Shown here piece after piece: positions 27,306 through 37,266 of a stretch of 64,000 bases of DNA; positions within the stretch are counted from its first letter, which is position 1; each line of letters opens with the position of its first letter. Origin of the DNA: Pseudomonas sp. PDM14. GTDB taxonomy: Bacteria > Pseudomonadota > Gammaproteobacteria > Pseudomonadales > Pseudomonadaceae. Below the pieces are notes generated by a model. That model searched no databases. It saw only the letters and a list, made by a program, of their open reading frames with translations, and was not told the DNA's origin. The stretch spans positions 558,001-622,000 of the forward strand of contig NZ_JACVAQ010000002.1 in NCBI RefSeq assembly GCF_014851905.1, read 5' to 3'. Position numbers and translations under genes: made by a program.

Positions 27306-27346
27306 TGCCTGAGAGCTTGCGAATTTGGCCCTGCAGATCTCAGGCA
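27306..27346 (-). promoter_or_regulatory. Hairpin in the fliC 5' leader
   Basis: TGCCTGAGA (27306-27314) pairs perfectly with TCTCAGGCA (27338-27346) across a 23-base loop, inside the ~90-base leader between the sigma-28 promoter and fliC. It may stabilise the abundant flagellin mRNA. Confidence 0.5.
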
Positions 27347-27371
27347 GCCATTGTGTTCGCATTCGTCCTTT

Positions 27372-27398
27372 ATATCGGCCTTCGCCGCCGGAGCTTTA
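27372..27398 (-). promoter_or_regulatory. Sigma-28 (FliA) promoter of fliC
   Basis: Minus strand TAAA, 15 bases, GCCGATAT, matching TAAA-N15-GCCGATAA at all but the last base. An A/T-rich run (AAAAAAATT) lies about 20 bases upstream of the -35. The remaining upstream DNA to 27561 shows nothing I recognise. Confidence 0.9.
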
Positions 27399-27561
27399 GG
27401 GGCCTGTCGAAATTTTTTTGCGTTACCTTGACAACCGGTACACGCGATTCCGACAACACCCCCTCGCTGATCAGAATATCGACAGTCACCACACAAACTT
27501 GAGGGGGCGGTCAGGGTATTTAAGCCCGTTCGTCCCCACGGCCCCACTCATGAATCCTGGC

Positions 27562-30500
27562 TTAGCGCGAATCAGGCAGCCAGATATCGCGCCATGCCTT
27601 GAGGTTGTCACCCTCCAGCATCCAGTCACGCAGTACAACATCTCGCAGTGCATCGCCCGCAGCGGCAGTCGAATCAAGATCGGACAAGTGCATGCGGATG
27701 GCTTCGACCCAGTCGCGGAAACGGTTTTTCACTCGGGTAACCGGCAAGTCACCCTGGTAGCACAGTATGTCGCTACAGATCACCGGGAAGCCGCAGGCGC
27801 CGTACTCCAGCAAACGCAGGTTGCTTTTGCACTCGTTGAACAGATTCTGCTCCACCGGTGCCAAGGCCAGATCGAGATTGAGGTTCGCCAGCGCTTGCGG
27901 GTACAGGTTGATGTCTACGCCCTTGTGCACTTCTTTCATGTAGGGCCGCAGCTTTTCCGGGCACATTCCAAAGAAGACCCAGTCCACTTCACCCGCCAAC
28001 TCTTTGACCACGTCAGCAATCATTTCCAGGTCGCCGGTGTGGCTCGAGCCGCCAGCCCAGCCAACGCGGGGGCGCTTCGAGGTGCGACGCTTGCCTTGCA
28101 AGCCCCCCCACCATTGAACAGGTAGGCGGTTTTCGACCACCCGAATGTCGTCGTGCAGGCCGGCAAACGCCTCGGCAAGCGGTTGAGTCGAAACCACGAA
28201 GCGATCTACCAGGCCAAGGCCGTGGCGCAGGGACTTAAGAATGTCCTTGGGCATGTGCTGACGGTGGACGTTTTTAACTGGCAGGTTAGGCAGATAGTCG
28301 TCGAGTTCATATACCGTGAAGGCTCTCGAGAATGCCTTCATCCTGCGCATGGCTTCGAGCCGCGCGCCGCCGATCTGCCGCTGCAGCAGAATCACATCGG
28401 GGTCATAACGTTCCAGATCGGTCACATGCAACAAACCAACCGATAGCGCGCCATCGACCAGCCCCTCCTGCTTCATCGCCGCGAATGGCTGGATAACTCG
28501 ATAGTTACCGCAACCATACAGGTCGGCAGGATGCGCCATGACCGTCGGGATCGGACGCCAGGCTTGCAACGGACGCCACGCCAACTGGGCGTCGGCCAGC
28601 TTGAAGCCTTGTTCCGCCTGTAAAGAAAGTCCCGGGTTATAGGCAGAGTCATGAGCAAGCACCGGTAACCAGCGGGCGTACATAGCATCTTCCTGCTCAT
28701 GGCTCGCGGGCAGCGTACGTGGCGACTCAACCAGGAGTTGCACGCGCGGGGTCCAGACATTCAGATAGCCGGCCTGCTGGAGTTTCAGGCAGAAATCGGC
28801 ATCAGCCCAGCGCGCCAGCAACGGCTCGGTGTCCAGACCGCCAGCCTCAAGGAACAGCTCCTTACGTACCATCAGGCACTCGCCGCCAAGCGCCGAGTAA
28901 TTCTGGTCGACCTGTAAGCGCTGCATGTAGCCCGGCGCGTCCAGAGACTCACCCAGGAAATGACGTCCAACTGGCCCCTTGAGCCCCAACGTCAGTCCCG
29001 CGTGCTGCACCTTGCCGTCAGCGGTCAGCAATTTGCCGCTGACGCTGCCGACTTCCGGACGCTGCGCATGATTCACCAGTTCGTCCAACCAATCGGCATT
29101 AATGATGGCCGTATGGGGTGACAGCAACAGCAGGTAGTCTCCTAGCGCCTGAGGCGCAGCCAGATTGAACGCTGTCGCCTGCCCCGCGTGTGCAGAACCA
29201 GGCCAGATGGTCCTCATGCGTGCTTCGCCCATGCCCTCGAGCGCCTTCAACCACTCGTGGACATCGCTCGCAGAAGGGTCGCTTTCAATCAACAGCAGCT
29301 CGTAATGCGGGTACTGCGTCGTCTCCAGCAGGCTCTCAACACAGCGCTGCAGATGGGCCAGTTGATCGCCTGCCCTGATCAGCACGGAAACAAAGGGCTG
29401 CTCCGGATGGCCATAATTAACCTGATAACGCCCAGGTTTGGCCGATGCGACCTGAGCCTGCTCATAGCCACGCCCCTGCAGATGCTTGATAATCGCCCGC
29501 CGCTCATCCTCGACATCGGCCAATGAGGGTGCATCGGTAATCAGCGAAGGCTCGGCAATGTGGGTCAATCCAGCCAGCCCGTCGATGTTGATCAAGCGCA
29601 GAATCGCTTCGAACTCGAGCGCTTCCTTGAAATCAACGTCGAACCCACCCGCCTCAACCAGCACTTCCCGACGGAACAGCCAATGGCGGGCCATTCCGGC
29701 GGGGAAGCTCAACATGTAATCCAGATTGAATGCCGGACGCAGAGCGACACCTACGCGCCCATCCGCCTGGCGATAGACTTCATCGCAGTAGGCTGCACGG
29801 CAATTGTCGATGTCCATCAATTTTAGGCTGACCATCATCAAGCCATTGGCGGTGAACTCGTCGCCAGCCTGAGCTATGGTCAACCAGTCAGAGCGGCTAT
29901 CTCGCAGCACCTGATTGAGAGAGGCGATCCAGTCGTCAGCGGTTACAACGACGGCCTGGTCCGAAATGCCCTCGATGGCCGAGCTTGTGCTGGTCAACAC
30001 CACTGGCTCGACACGCTCGGCGATACCTTCAAGGCGGCGGAGCGACTGGAGCGTCCTCGAGAGCTTGTCTCTCTCTCCGTGCAGATCCAGAACGACGACG
30101 GTAAACGATGGCCCATACTCGCGCTGCTGTAGGTACGCCTCAACCAGCTGCTTCTGCGCCGGGATGAACGTGCGCGCCGCGATCCAGTCGTCAACCACGC
30201 TCTTCGTAGCAGGTGTGAACGTCCCCCCCATCTGTTTGAGCTTGGCGGCGCGCGCCCCCTGAACATCGCCATTCGGGTGACGAGAGTAGATGTCGCGATA
30301 CAGCGTCGGGTAGTTCTTGAACGCTACCTGCGAACGCCGCTCATCGTTGTCGACACGCATGCGGACCTGCACGGTTTCGTGCCGTACATGGTGAAACATC
30401 GACCTGGCGGCCAGGCGCAGCAGGAAGTCCCAGTCTTCAAGGCCTGACAGACGCTCGTCGAACCCGCCTATCTCCGCCACCAGCGCGCGAGGCCAAGCGA

Positions 30501-32391
30501 ACGTGTTGATCGGGATGTAGTTATCGACCAGAAGGCGCTCGTAGGAATACAGATCGTGCGGGTAACGCCGCTCTTCGCTGATGACCGTACGGCTTTCATC
30601 CGTGATCTTTTCCACGACGATCAACGCGTCGCTGTAAACGACCTCGCCTGGGTGCTCATCGAGCGCATCGGCCAGCGTTTGCAGGTGCTCCGGCAGAAAC
30701 AGGTCGTCGTCATCGAGGTAGACCAGATAGCGACCACGAGCCAGGCGATGTGCGGCATTGCGTGCGGCAGCAGGGCCTTGGTTGTAACCCTGACGCAGAT
30801 ACATGATGGGAAACGGGTAATCACCGAGCAGCGCCTCGACCGGCTCGCCACAGTCATTGACCAGGACCACATCGAAGTCTCTCAGGCTCTGGCTATCAAT
30901 ACTGTTCAGCGCGTCTTTCAGCAGCTGCGGCCGGTTGTAGGTGATGACAACGATGGAAAACAGCGGGGCTTCATTAAGCTCGGCGAGCGCGTCGAGTCGC
31001 TCGATCAAGCTCTTGGCCCGCCTGCCCAGCGGAGAGCCGAGCTCATCTGGAAACAGGGCTAGGCGGCGCTCTACATGAGCTGCTACTTCTCGCTCCCTGC
31101 CTCGAAGCTGCTGTGCATCACGCTCAAGAACACCTTCCACAATAGTGAGGTGATCCTCCAGCGGCGCGGTGGAGGCATAGAAGCGAGTGGAGTCTTGTTT
31201 GCCATGCCACCGATAGCTGACCCCCGGCGTATCGACATAGGCGAAGTCGGGATATTGCTCGGCCATCTGTACGACCATGTCCCAGTCACCAGCTCCATTG
31301 GTCCTCATCGCATGCCAGGTCTTGCGAAAGGCCTCACTACGATGGATAACCGCAGAAGGCGTCATATAACAATCATTGACCAGCAGGTCCGCAACCTCAT
31401 TGCGTCCACCCACATAGTCGGCATTGCGGTATCCCCGGTGGCGAGGCTGCTTCAAAGCCCGGTCCTGCTCGTCAACCCAGCGAATGGATGTATAGCCGAC
31501 AGCCACGTGAGGGTGGTTCTCCATAACGGGCAGCAGGCGCGACAGATGGCCTGGATTGAAATAGTCGTCGGCAGACAGGAACGTGAAATAGCGCCCCGTG
31601 GAAATGCGCAACCCGTTTATCCAGTTGTGGCCTGCGCCGTAGTTGTAGCGGTTACGCATGTAGCGTATGCGTGGCTCACCACGAAATGCTGCCATGACGT
31701 CAGGGGTTTCATCCGTGGACGCATTGTCCAGAACCAGGATCTCTATATCGGTGAAACCCTGATCCAGCACGGACTGGACACACTGCGCGAGATAGCGCCC
31801 ATAGTTGTAGGCCGGAATAATTACGCTCAATAGCGGCGCAGTGCCACGCACCGCAACAGCGTCCGCGGCGACGGCGGTCGTCACCCAGTGGATCCAGAAA
31901 TCAGTGGAGTTGGGGTAGCTCTCCATATGATCTGCGCCGGCCTGCGGCAACAACTCTGTTTTCAAGCGAAAGTCGACCGGATCACTGACATAGACCAGTC
32001 GCTCGTCGAACGGTGGCAGCTCAGCGGTGACCAATAGCTTCGCAAACACACGCTCATCCGCGACGGATGTACGCTCGGCGGCGCTGCCCATCAGCAGGTA
32101 CTGACGCAATTCGGCGACGGGTCGAAACAACGGCTGACCTTGCCATGTATGCACGATAAGCAACACGGCATCGAGCTCGGTGTTGTCCGCATCAATGAGA
32201 CGGTCGAACAGTAAGCCGTTACCCTTGCCATACAGCGACAGAGGTTCGAGCGGCAGCTTACTGACCAGATCGGACCAGTCCGCATCTTCGAGCAGAAACA
32301 CCTGCTGCTTCTCCAGGCTGAAGCCCACAATGCCCACACGCCATGGCTGCCCCTGGCAGCGCCCGCCCGCAATCGAAGTCCAATCTGTCAT
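27562..32391 (-). CDS. Giant multidomain glycosyltransferase, candidate flagellin glycosyltransferase
   Basis: A 1609-residue protein directly upstream of fliC. After a ~180-residue N-terminal region come a GT2-type GT-A domain at ~187-400 (LSVIIPAYNYGRY, acidic SADD at 273-276), a second at ~478-670 (FSIVVITYNRPQL, YLDDDD at 559-563, EDWD at 652), a degenerate third at ~763-950, a fourth at ~1000-1225 (LLLSPHT in place of DxD; ALGGECLMVRKE), and a GT-B-like C-terminal domain at ~1281-1605 (YELDDYLPNL, GWAGGSSHTGDLEM, LLEYGACGFPVICS). Its position and multi-GT plan resemble Fgt-type flagellin glycosyltransferases. Probably adds and extends the glycan on FliC Ser/Thr. Acceptor and donor are not determinable. 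Confidence 0.9.
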   Translation of the reverse strand: MTDWTSIAGGRCQGQPWRVGIVGFSLEKQQVFLLEDADWSDLVSKLPLEPLSLYGKGNGLLFDRLIDADNTELDAVLLIVHTWQGQPLFRPVAELRQYLLMGSAAERTSVADERVFAKLLVTAELPPFDERLVYVSDPVDFRLKTELLPQAGADHMESYPNSTDFWIHWVTTAVAADAVAVRGTAPLLSVIIPAYNYGRYLAQCVQSVLDQGFTDIEILVLDNASTDETPDVMAAFRGEPRIRYMRNRYNYGAGHNWINGLRISTGRYFTFLSADDYFNPGHLSRLLPVMENHPHVAVGYTSIRWVDEQDRALKQPRHRGYRNADYVGGRNEVADLLVNDCYMTPSAVIHRSEAFRKTWHAMRTNGAGDWDMVVQMAEQYPDFAYVDTPGVSYRWHGKQDSTRFYASTAPLEDHLTIVEGVLERDAQQLRGREREVAAHVERRLALFPDELGSPLGRRAKSLIERLDALAELNEAPLFSIVVITYNRPQLLKDALNSIDSQSLRDFDVVLVNDCGEPVEALLGDYPFPIMYLRQGYNQGPAAARNAAHRLARGRYLVYLDDDDLFLPEHLQTLADALDEHPGEVVYSDALIVVEKITDESRTVISEERRYPHDLYSYERLLVDNYIPINTFAWPRALVAEIGGFDERLSGLEDWDFLLRLAARSMFHHVRHETVQVRMRVDNDERRSQVAFKNYPTLYRDIYSRHPNGDVQGARAAKLKQMGGTFTPATKSVVDDWIAARTFIPAQKQLVEAYLQQREYGPSFTVVVLDLHGERDKLSRTLQSLRRLEGIAERVEPVVLTSTSSAIEGISDQAVVVTADDWIASLNQVLRDSRSDWLTIAQAGDEFTANGLMMVSLKLMDIDNCRAAYCDEVYRQADGRVGVALRPAFNLDYMLSFPAGMARHWLFRREVLVEAGGFDVDFKEALEFEAILRLINIDGLAGLTHIAEPSLITDAPSLADVEDERRAIIKHLQGRGYEQAQVASAKPGRYQVNYGHPEQPFVSVLIRAGDQLAHLQRCVESLLETTQYPHYELLLIESDPSASDVHEWLKALEGMGEARMRTIWPGSAHAGQATAFNLAAPQALGDYLLLLSPHTAIINADWLDELVNHAQRPEVGSVSGKLLTADGKVQHAGLTLGLKGPVGRHFLGESLDAPGYMQRLQVDQNYSALGGECLMVRKELFLEAGGLDTEPLLARWADADFCLKLQQAGYLNVWTPRVQLLVESPRTLPASHEQEDAMYARWLPVLAHDSAYNPGLSLQAEQGFKLADAQLAWRPLQAWRPIPTVMAHPADLYGCGNYRVIQPFAAMKQEGLVDGALSVGLLHVTDLERYDPDVILLQRQIGGARLEAMRRMKAFSRAFTVYELDDYLPNLPVKNVHRQHMPKDILKSLRHGLGLVDRFVVSTQPLAEAFAGLHDDIRVVENRLPVQWWGGLQGKRRTSKRPRVGWAGGSSHTGDLEMIADVVKELAGEVDWVFFGMCPEKLRPYMKEVHKGVDINLYPQALANLNLDLALAPVEQNLFNECKSNLRLLEYGACGFPVICSDILCYQGDLPVTRVKNRFRDWVEAIRMHLSDLDSTAAAGDALRDVVLRDWMLEGDNLKAWRDIWLPDSR

Positions 32392-32439
32392 GCCACCACT
32401 CCTGATTCGTGCATTGTCGTGTGCTGACCGCCCGCCACA

Positions 32440-33489
32440 TCAAGTTCCTTCATGCTTCGCCCATTGGCCCATGCTGTCGATAGCTGTATCCAGCGTCGTC
32501 CAAACATCTAACCCCAGTAAGCGCGCCTTGCCGATATCAGGCACATAGTACGAGCGTATGCCGCCCGTCTTACCCAGTATGCGCACCGGCTTGTGCGGTG
32601 CCAGGCGGTTGCCGACACGAGTAGCCAAATCTGCAATGCTGATCGCCTCATCCGACCCGACGTTGTAGGCCTCACCCGCCTTACCGAAGGTCAAGAGAAA
32701 CAGCAACCAGACCGCCAGATCAGCACCGTGCAAATAGCTGCGCACGGCTTCTCCGGAAGAATTCAGCACAATCGCATCCGCGTACAAGGCATCGCGGACA
32801 AAATTGCCGATGGCAAAATGAGCCCCTAGCGGCAACCCTGGCCCGGCAAAGGCAAAGCAGCGTGTCAATACGGTTTCGATACCGAACTGCTGCGCGTAAA
32901 TCGTTGCGAGTGTTTCCTGCACGCGCTTGCCTTCGCCATAGACACTGCCGATTGAGGCGCTGGTGCAGGCATGCGACGCCGCTTCGGAAACAGGCAAATT
33001 GCCAGGCAAACTGCCGTACTGCGCACCGGAGCCCGTAAAAAGAATGCGCTGCACACCGCTACGCACGGCTAGATCCAGCACTCTGCGGGCGCCAGCGACA
33101 ATGGTGTCGAACAGCTCGAGCGGACGGTCATTCGCTGCGGCCGAAGTGTCCGTCGCCGCATGCACAACAAGATCGAAGGTGCTGCCGGGCAGCTCATACA
33201 GTTCGCGAACATCGCTGGGTAGCCAATGTAACCAGGTACAGCTGCGGTATACCGGATACCTATCCAGGAAACGCTCAGGCTGGCGCGAAACCACGGTAAC
33301 TTCGACATAAGCGCCCTGCTCGTTCAACTCATACAGCAGTGCAAGTATCCAATGTCCAAAAAAACCGGTGCCACCGGTCAACAAGAGATGCTTGCCACGC
33401 ATAGCCGAGGCAATCGCGCCCACCACTGGAATGCTGCGAAAAGCAGAGGCAATGAGATCGGACGTCGGCGATGGGAAGGCAGCTGCCAT
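32440..33489 (-). CDS. NAD-dependent epimerase/dehydratase family protein
   Basis: About 349 residues from the ATG at 33489; a TTG 12 bases upstream is the other possible start. An extended short-chain dehydrogenase: NAD-binding GGTGFFG near residue 40, VVHAAT in the middle of the Rossmann fold, and the catalytic YxxxK in SVYGEGKR near residue 185. Sequence features are those of nucleotide-sugar epimerases, dehydratases or reductases; the specific reaction cannot be read. It nearly abuts the FkbM gene, so it belongs to the same transcript. Confidence 0.85.
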   Translation of the reverse strand: MAAAFPSPTSDLIASAFRSIPVVGAIASAMRGKHLLLTGGTGFFGHWILALLYELNEQGAYVEVTVVSRQPERFLDRYPVYRSCTWLHWLPSDVRELYELPGSTFDLVVHAATDTSAAANDRPLELFDTIVAGARRVLDLAVRSGVQRILFTGSGAQYGSLPGNLPVSEAASHACTSASIGSVYGEGKRVQETLATIYAQQFGIETVLTRCFAFAGPGLPLGAHFAIGNFVRDALYADAIVLNSSGEAVRSYLHGADLAVWLLFLLTFGKAGEAYNVGSDEAISIADLATRVGNRLAPHKPVRILGKTGGIRSYYVPDIGKARLLGLDVWTTLDTAIDSMGQWAKHEGT

Positions 33490-33497
33490 GCATATGC

Positions 33498-34796
33498 TCA
33501 ATAAAAGTACAGCGTGATGTCTTCAAGAATGTCGGCATACAGGCGTATGCCGACGCGGTAGTCCGGGCGAATGGATAACACCTCGTCGATCAACTTCCAG
33601 TAATCATCCGCGCGGTGATAGGCACAAACGGCGATGACCGGCTTGTCACGGGCAATCATGGCGCGGGCACCACGTATCGCAGACGCCTCCATTCCCTCGA
33701 TGTCCAGCTTGAACAGCCCAACCTTGCCCGCTACGACGGCATCCAGAGGCACTCCCTGAATGTAGGAGGTGATATCAGCAGGAACGGTGCTCTCCATCTC
33801 GTTGGCGATGTCATAGCTCAGGGCTGGCTGATAGGTTGCACGGCTGGGCGCCGCATCCAACCCCATGTTGAACAGCCAGACTTCGGCACGGGATGCGAAG
33901 TGTCTAAGCGCTTCGTAGTAGGCCGGCAATTCCGGCTCGAACAACCACGCCTGCTTGACTGGACCGAACCGGAATTCCAGTCGACGCAAGGTGTCACCCG
34001 CGGCAGCACCTGCATCGACGAAGTGTGCAGCATGCACTGGCTGCACGAACTCGGTATCGAAGTACTCTTCGTCATAAGGAGACTTGGCCTGATCTGCCAA
34101 GGCGATGGACAGCTGTGTACGCATACCTATCAGCTTGTCGAATACCTGACGTGAGCGCTCATCATCCATACGCAGGAAGGCGGAAATGAAACGAAAGGAC
34201 TCGAGGGTGGGCGTTTCGACATAGTCAGCAAAATCGCTCGCGGCATGCCGCGCATTCAACGCGTAGAGAAACTCGCTCATGTTGACCAGACGGATGCCCG
34301 GTATCTGGCTTAGTTGCTCGTGAATGGCATTGCCATGACGACCGCTGGCGATAAGCACTACCGCATTTTCCAATGCCGTATCGGCAGGATGGCGAATCGG
34401 TATGCCTTCATTGACACTGCCTTGCTTGGCGCGGTCATTATCCAGAAACCCCTCGACGGCGATCCCGGATGCGAGCGCCAGTCGCGCCAGCTTCAAGCCA
34501 ACCTTGTATGCACCAAACACCTGAATGCCTTCGCTCAGCCACTGTCGCACCTGAAGCTTGCGCTGTCTGGCGTAATCAAGGCTGCCCGCCTCGAGCAGCC
34601 CGCGCACATGCGGGTAGTCGTCAAGGCGGCGCAACACATCCAGCCTTTCGGGCCGATCTATCAGCACTGCATCCTGGGCTTCTCGCAAAGGAGCGCGCGA
34701 CCACCGAACCGGAAACGAGCACTCGGACGTGAGCTGAAAGGCAAAGGTCTTGCCTTCTTCTAGGTAGATAGCGCCGCTCTGTGTAGGGGTACTCAT
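33498..34796 (-). CDS. FkbM-family methyltransferase with an N-terminal Rossmann-like domain
   Basis: A 432-residue protein. The C-terminal half (~235-432) is an FkbM SAM-dependent methyltransferase: AHFVDAGAAAGDTLRRL, then VGLFKLDIEGMEASAIRGA and IAVCAYHRADDYWKLIDEV. Residues ~91-175 form a separate nucleotide-binding-like fold (IQVFGAYKVG ... VEGFLDNDRAKQG ... IPIRHP), resembling the N-terminal domain of PglD-type sugar acyltransferases. O-methylation of a glycan sugar is the likely role; O-methylated sugars are known on flagellins. Two neighbouring proteins carry a comparable domain. Confidence 0.85.
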   Translation of the reverse strand: MSTPTQSGAIYLEEGKTFAFQLTSECSFPVRWSRAPLREAQDAVLIDRPERLDVLRRLDDYPHVRGLLEAGSLDYARQRKLQVRQWLSEGIQVFGAYKVGLKLARLALASGIAVEGFLDNDRAKQGSVNEGIPIRHPADTALENAVVLIASGRHGNAIHEQLSQIPGIRLVNMSEFLYALNARHAASDFADYVETPTLESFRFISAFLRMDDERSRQVFDKLIGMRTQLSIALADQAKSPYDEEYFDTEFVQPVHAAHFVDAGAAAGDTLRRLEFRFGPVKQAWLFEPELPAYYEALRHFASRAEVWLFNMGLDAAPSRATYQPALSYDIANEMESTVPADITSYIQGVPLDAVVAGKVGLFKLDIEGMEASAIRGARAMIARDKPVIAVCAYHRADDYWKLIDEVLSIRPDYRVGIRLYADILEDITLYFY

Positions 34797-34812
34797 CGGA
34801 TTTAACGCTCTT

Positions 34813-36270
34813 TTATTTGGCTGATTCGCCGCGCATGGAAATGTGAGAAAGACTCGCTGTTTCGACGAGTGCTTTCCATATCACGATGGGTGTCACTGCG
34901 TCGTGGCGCCGGATTAACTCTTCCAGCTCCTCTTCATGGTCGCGTTCCGCACTCAGCACAATCATGTCGACCGGTATATCGCGAGAAACTAGCCAGGAAG
35001 GGGGCATTATCGGCACGCCGAGCCATGTGCGCCCCTGACGGGTGATGTTGGAGTCCAGACAGCACACGACATTGGCACCCGCTTCGCGAGCCTCGTTCAC
35101 CAGCAGTGCGGACACGAGCACGCTTCCGAGAATGACGACGTTCGTTTGTGGCGCAAGCCCGGAAAAGATATTTCTACCTGCACGCCGGCACTCAGCCCAG
35201 TGATAAAGCCCGCGCATGGATCGAGGGGCGTGCGCGGTGGGCGCTTCGATCGCGTTCAACACCCGGCAGGCAGCCTCCCCGCCCCCAACCTGCATCAGCA
35301 AAACAATAAGAGGCAACAGAGGCTGCCCCGCTCGCGGATTGGCAGTAATTTTGGCAGAGCCCCTGTGCAGCAGACTGATCAGCCGCTTTAGCATGACCCG
35401 ATCAAGCACTGGCTTCTCAGCATGGATGACTAGGTCCTGTGCTTCAAACCTGGCAATCTGCGCATCGAACATCGGCTCGTATTCGCCTCGATAGGATGTC
35501 CTGCGAACGAGGCTTCGCAGCGCCTGAAAACTGTACAGGGCCGCGTGCGCAAGGTGGACGTGGTGGGTTTCCTGCGCCGCGTGCTGGCGGTACCGCAAGA
35601 GCGGTGCATTGAGAAACGCAACAGGCCCCTTGAGATTCATCAGCGCGGGCGCGATAAGGTCGCTGCTGCCTTCAGTCGATTTACGCTGGTGCAATACAAG
35701 CGCACCTTGATTGTAACTTTCACGCAGGAAGCTGGCCGATGCCAACAGCCGTGGATTGAAGATCAGGCTGCTCGGCGGGTGCCAGAGGTTTTCTTCAGAA
35801 GCTCTGGCAATGAACTCGCCCTGTTCAAAAATCCGGTTGTCACCGGGAGGCGTGAACCACGGCTGCACCACTACGCCGTTTTCGTCGATGATGCTTTTGT
35901 TGGTCCATACAGCGGTCAGTTCTGGACGGGCAGCGATTAATGCCATCTGTCGCTCGAGCATGTCGGGCTCCATGATGTCATCGTCGTGGGTGATTAAAAG
36001 TCGATTACCACGCGCAATCCAGATAGCAGACAGGGCATTGAAGTTAGGAGAACCACCGGGAGCGTTTCTAACGTAGCGAATGCGCGCGTCATTGAATCCC
36101 AGGACAGTCTGTGGCGTGTCGTCGGTGCTGCCGTTATCCAGCACCAGCAATTCAAAGTCGCGATAGCTCTGCGAAAGAATTGCGGACAACGACTCCCGGA
36201 GGTAGTGAGAGCGGTTGTAGGTCAACAGAGCGACCGTGAGAGGAAATGTCATTGCGTTTGCTTCACTCAT
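34813..36270 (-). CDS. GT2 glycosyltransferase with C-terminal Rossmann-like domain
   Basis: A 485-residue protein from the ATG at 36270; the Met at 36252 (MTFPLTVALLTYNR) is an equally good start since neither has a clear ribosome-binding site. The GT-A domain (~7-240) has LTVALLTYNRSHYLRES, the sequence LLVLDNGSTDDTPQ and the metal-binding THDDD. The C-terminal ~100 residues (NVVILGSVLVSALL ... VCCLDSNITRQG ... VPIMPP) repeat the domain seen in the FkbM and acyltransferase proteins of this cluster. It probably adds a later sugar of the flagellin glycan. The gap 36271-36423 contains no recognised gene. Confidence 0.85.
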   Translation of the reverse strand: MSEANAMTFPLTVALLTYNRSHYLRESLSAILSQSYRDFELLVLDNGSTDDTPQTVLGFNDARIRYVRNAPGGSPNFNALSAIWIARGNRLLITHDDDIMEPDMLERQMALIAARPELTAVWTNKSIIDENGVVVQPWFTPPGDNRIFEQGEFIARASEENLWHPPSSLIFNPRLLASASFLRESYNQGALVLHQRKSTEGSSDLIAPALMNLKGPVAFLNAPLLRYRQHAAQETHHVHLAHAALYSFQALRSLVRRTSYRGEYEPMFDAQIARFEAQDLVIHAEKPVLDRVMLKRLISLLHRGSAKITANPRAGQPLLPLIVLLMQVGGGEAACRVLNAIEAPTAHAPRSMRGLYHWAECRRAGRNIFSGLAPQTNVVILGSVLVSALLVNEAREAGANVVCCLDSNITRQGRTWLGVPIMPPSWLVSRDIPVDMIVLSAERDHEEELEELIRRHDAVTPIVIWKALVETASLSHISMRGESAK

Positions 36271-36423
36271 ACCGAGGTACACGCTGGCATTTTTTTGCCT
36301 AGACGAGAAACTGTCCGGCCATGCCATTTTTTAGAGTTTGACTCCAGGTCGCCTGCCGCACGCACATGAAGCGCTGGCAATCAGAGTCGATAACGCACTT
36401 AACGTCGCGAGGAGGAGGCCCCC

Positions 36424-37266
36424 TCACCACACACTGCGCCCACCATCGACGATCAAGTTGGACCCGTTCATGTAGCTGGACGCATCGGAGCAAAGAAATG
36501 CCACTGCGCCTCTATATTCGTCGCTCGCCGCCATCCTCCCGAGTGGAATCAGTTGGGTCAATTTGCTGACGAACACGTCATTTTGTCCCGCATAGACCCC
36601 GCCGGGAGACAGCGCATTGCAGCGCACGCCCTGCTCACACCAATAGGTGGCTAGATACTTGGTCAGCCCGATCAGCCCATGCTTGACCACCGAGTAGGTC
36701 ACCGGCTTTACCGGCTGCTGCTCAGCCTCACGTCCGTCGACACGGTAGAGGCGCTGGTCTGGCGCGATGACGCCCAGATCTGACGCGATGTTGACAATCA
36801 CGCCTGCCTTTTGGCGAGCCATCTGTGCACCGAACACCTTGGCGCAGTTGAAGGCGCCGCCAAGGCCGACGTCCAAGTCGAGGCGCCACTGCTCCCAAGG
36901 GAAATTTTCAAGGCGGGAGAAATCACAACCGCCGGTACTCTCCACTTTGGGATTGCGCGCGGCGTTATTGATCAAAATATCCACTCGCTGATGCCGAGCC
37001 ATGACTTGCTCGGCTGCCGAAACCACAGCATCCAGATCGGTAATATCAGCCTGCAGTATCAATGCTTCGCAGCCTGTTTCCTCGGCCAGCCGGGCAGCGT
37101 TGTTCGCCAAGCCCTCAGCATTGATATCAAGCAGCACAGGCTGACCACCCAGCTCGGCAATCGTTACCGCATGCTGGTAGCCGAGCAGACCACCACCTCC
37201 TGTGATCATGGCAACCCGACCGTGTAAGTCAAACATCCTTGCCAGGTTAGACTCAGTTTTCGTCAT
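36424..37266 (-). CDS. PtmA-like short-chain dehydrogenase
   Basis: A 280-residue classical SDR with the cofactor motif TGGGGLLG, NNAAR, catalytic Ser in NIASDLG and YSVVKHG as the YxxxK site (Tyr and Lys near residues 190-194), ending VDGGRSVW. The double-Gly motif and the NPKVES insertion resemble PtmA, an oxidoreductase of Campylobacter flagellin modification. Its start overlaps the stop of the preceding SDR by 4 bases. Substrate unknown; an oxidation or reduction in nonulosonate or deoxy-sugar synthesis is likely. Confidence 0.85.
   Translation of the reverse strand: MTKTESNLARMFDLHGRVAMITGGGGLLGYQHAVTIAELGGQPVLLDINAEGLANNAARLAEETGCEALILQADITDLDAVVSAAEQVMARHQRVDILINNAARNPKVESTGGCDFSRLENFPWEQWRLDLDVGLGGAFNCAKVFGAQMARQKAGVIVNIASDLGVIAPDQRLYRVDGREAEQQPVKPVTYSVVKHGLIGLTKYLATYWCEQGVRCNALSPGGVYAGQNDVFVSKLTQLIPLGRMAASDEYRGAVAFLCSDASSYMNGSNLIVDGGRSVW

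Noticed and set aside
27299..27561. Intergenic DNA upstream of fliC as a hidden small gene
   Set aside because: Short frames here lack ribosome-binding sites and family features; the stretch is explained by the fliC promoter and leader.
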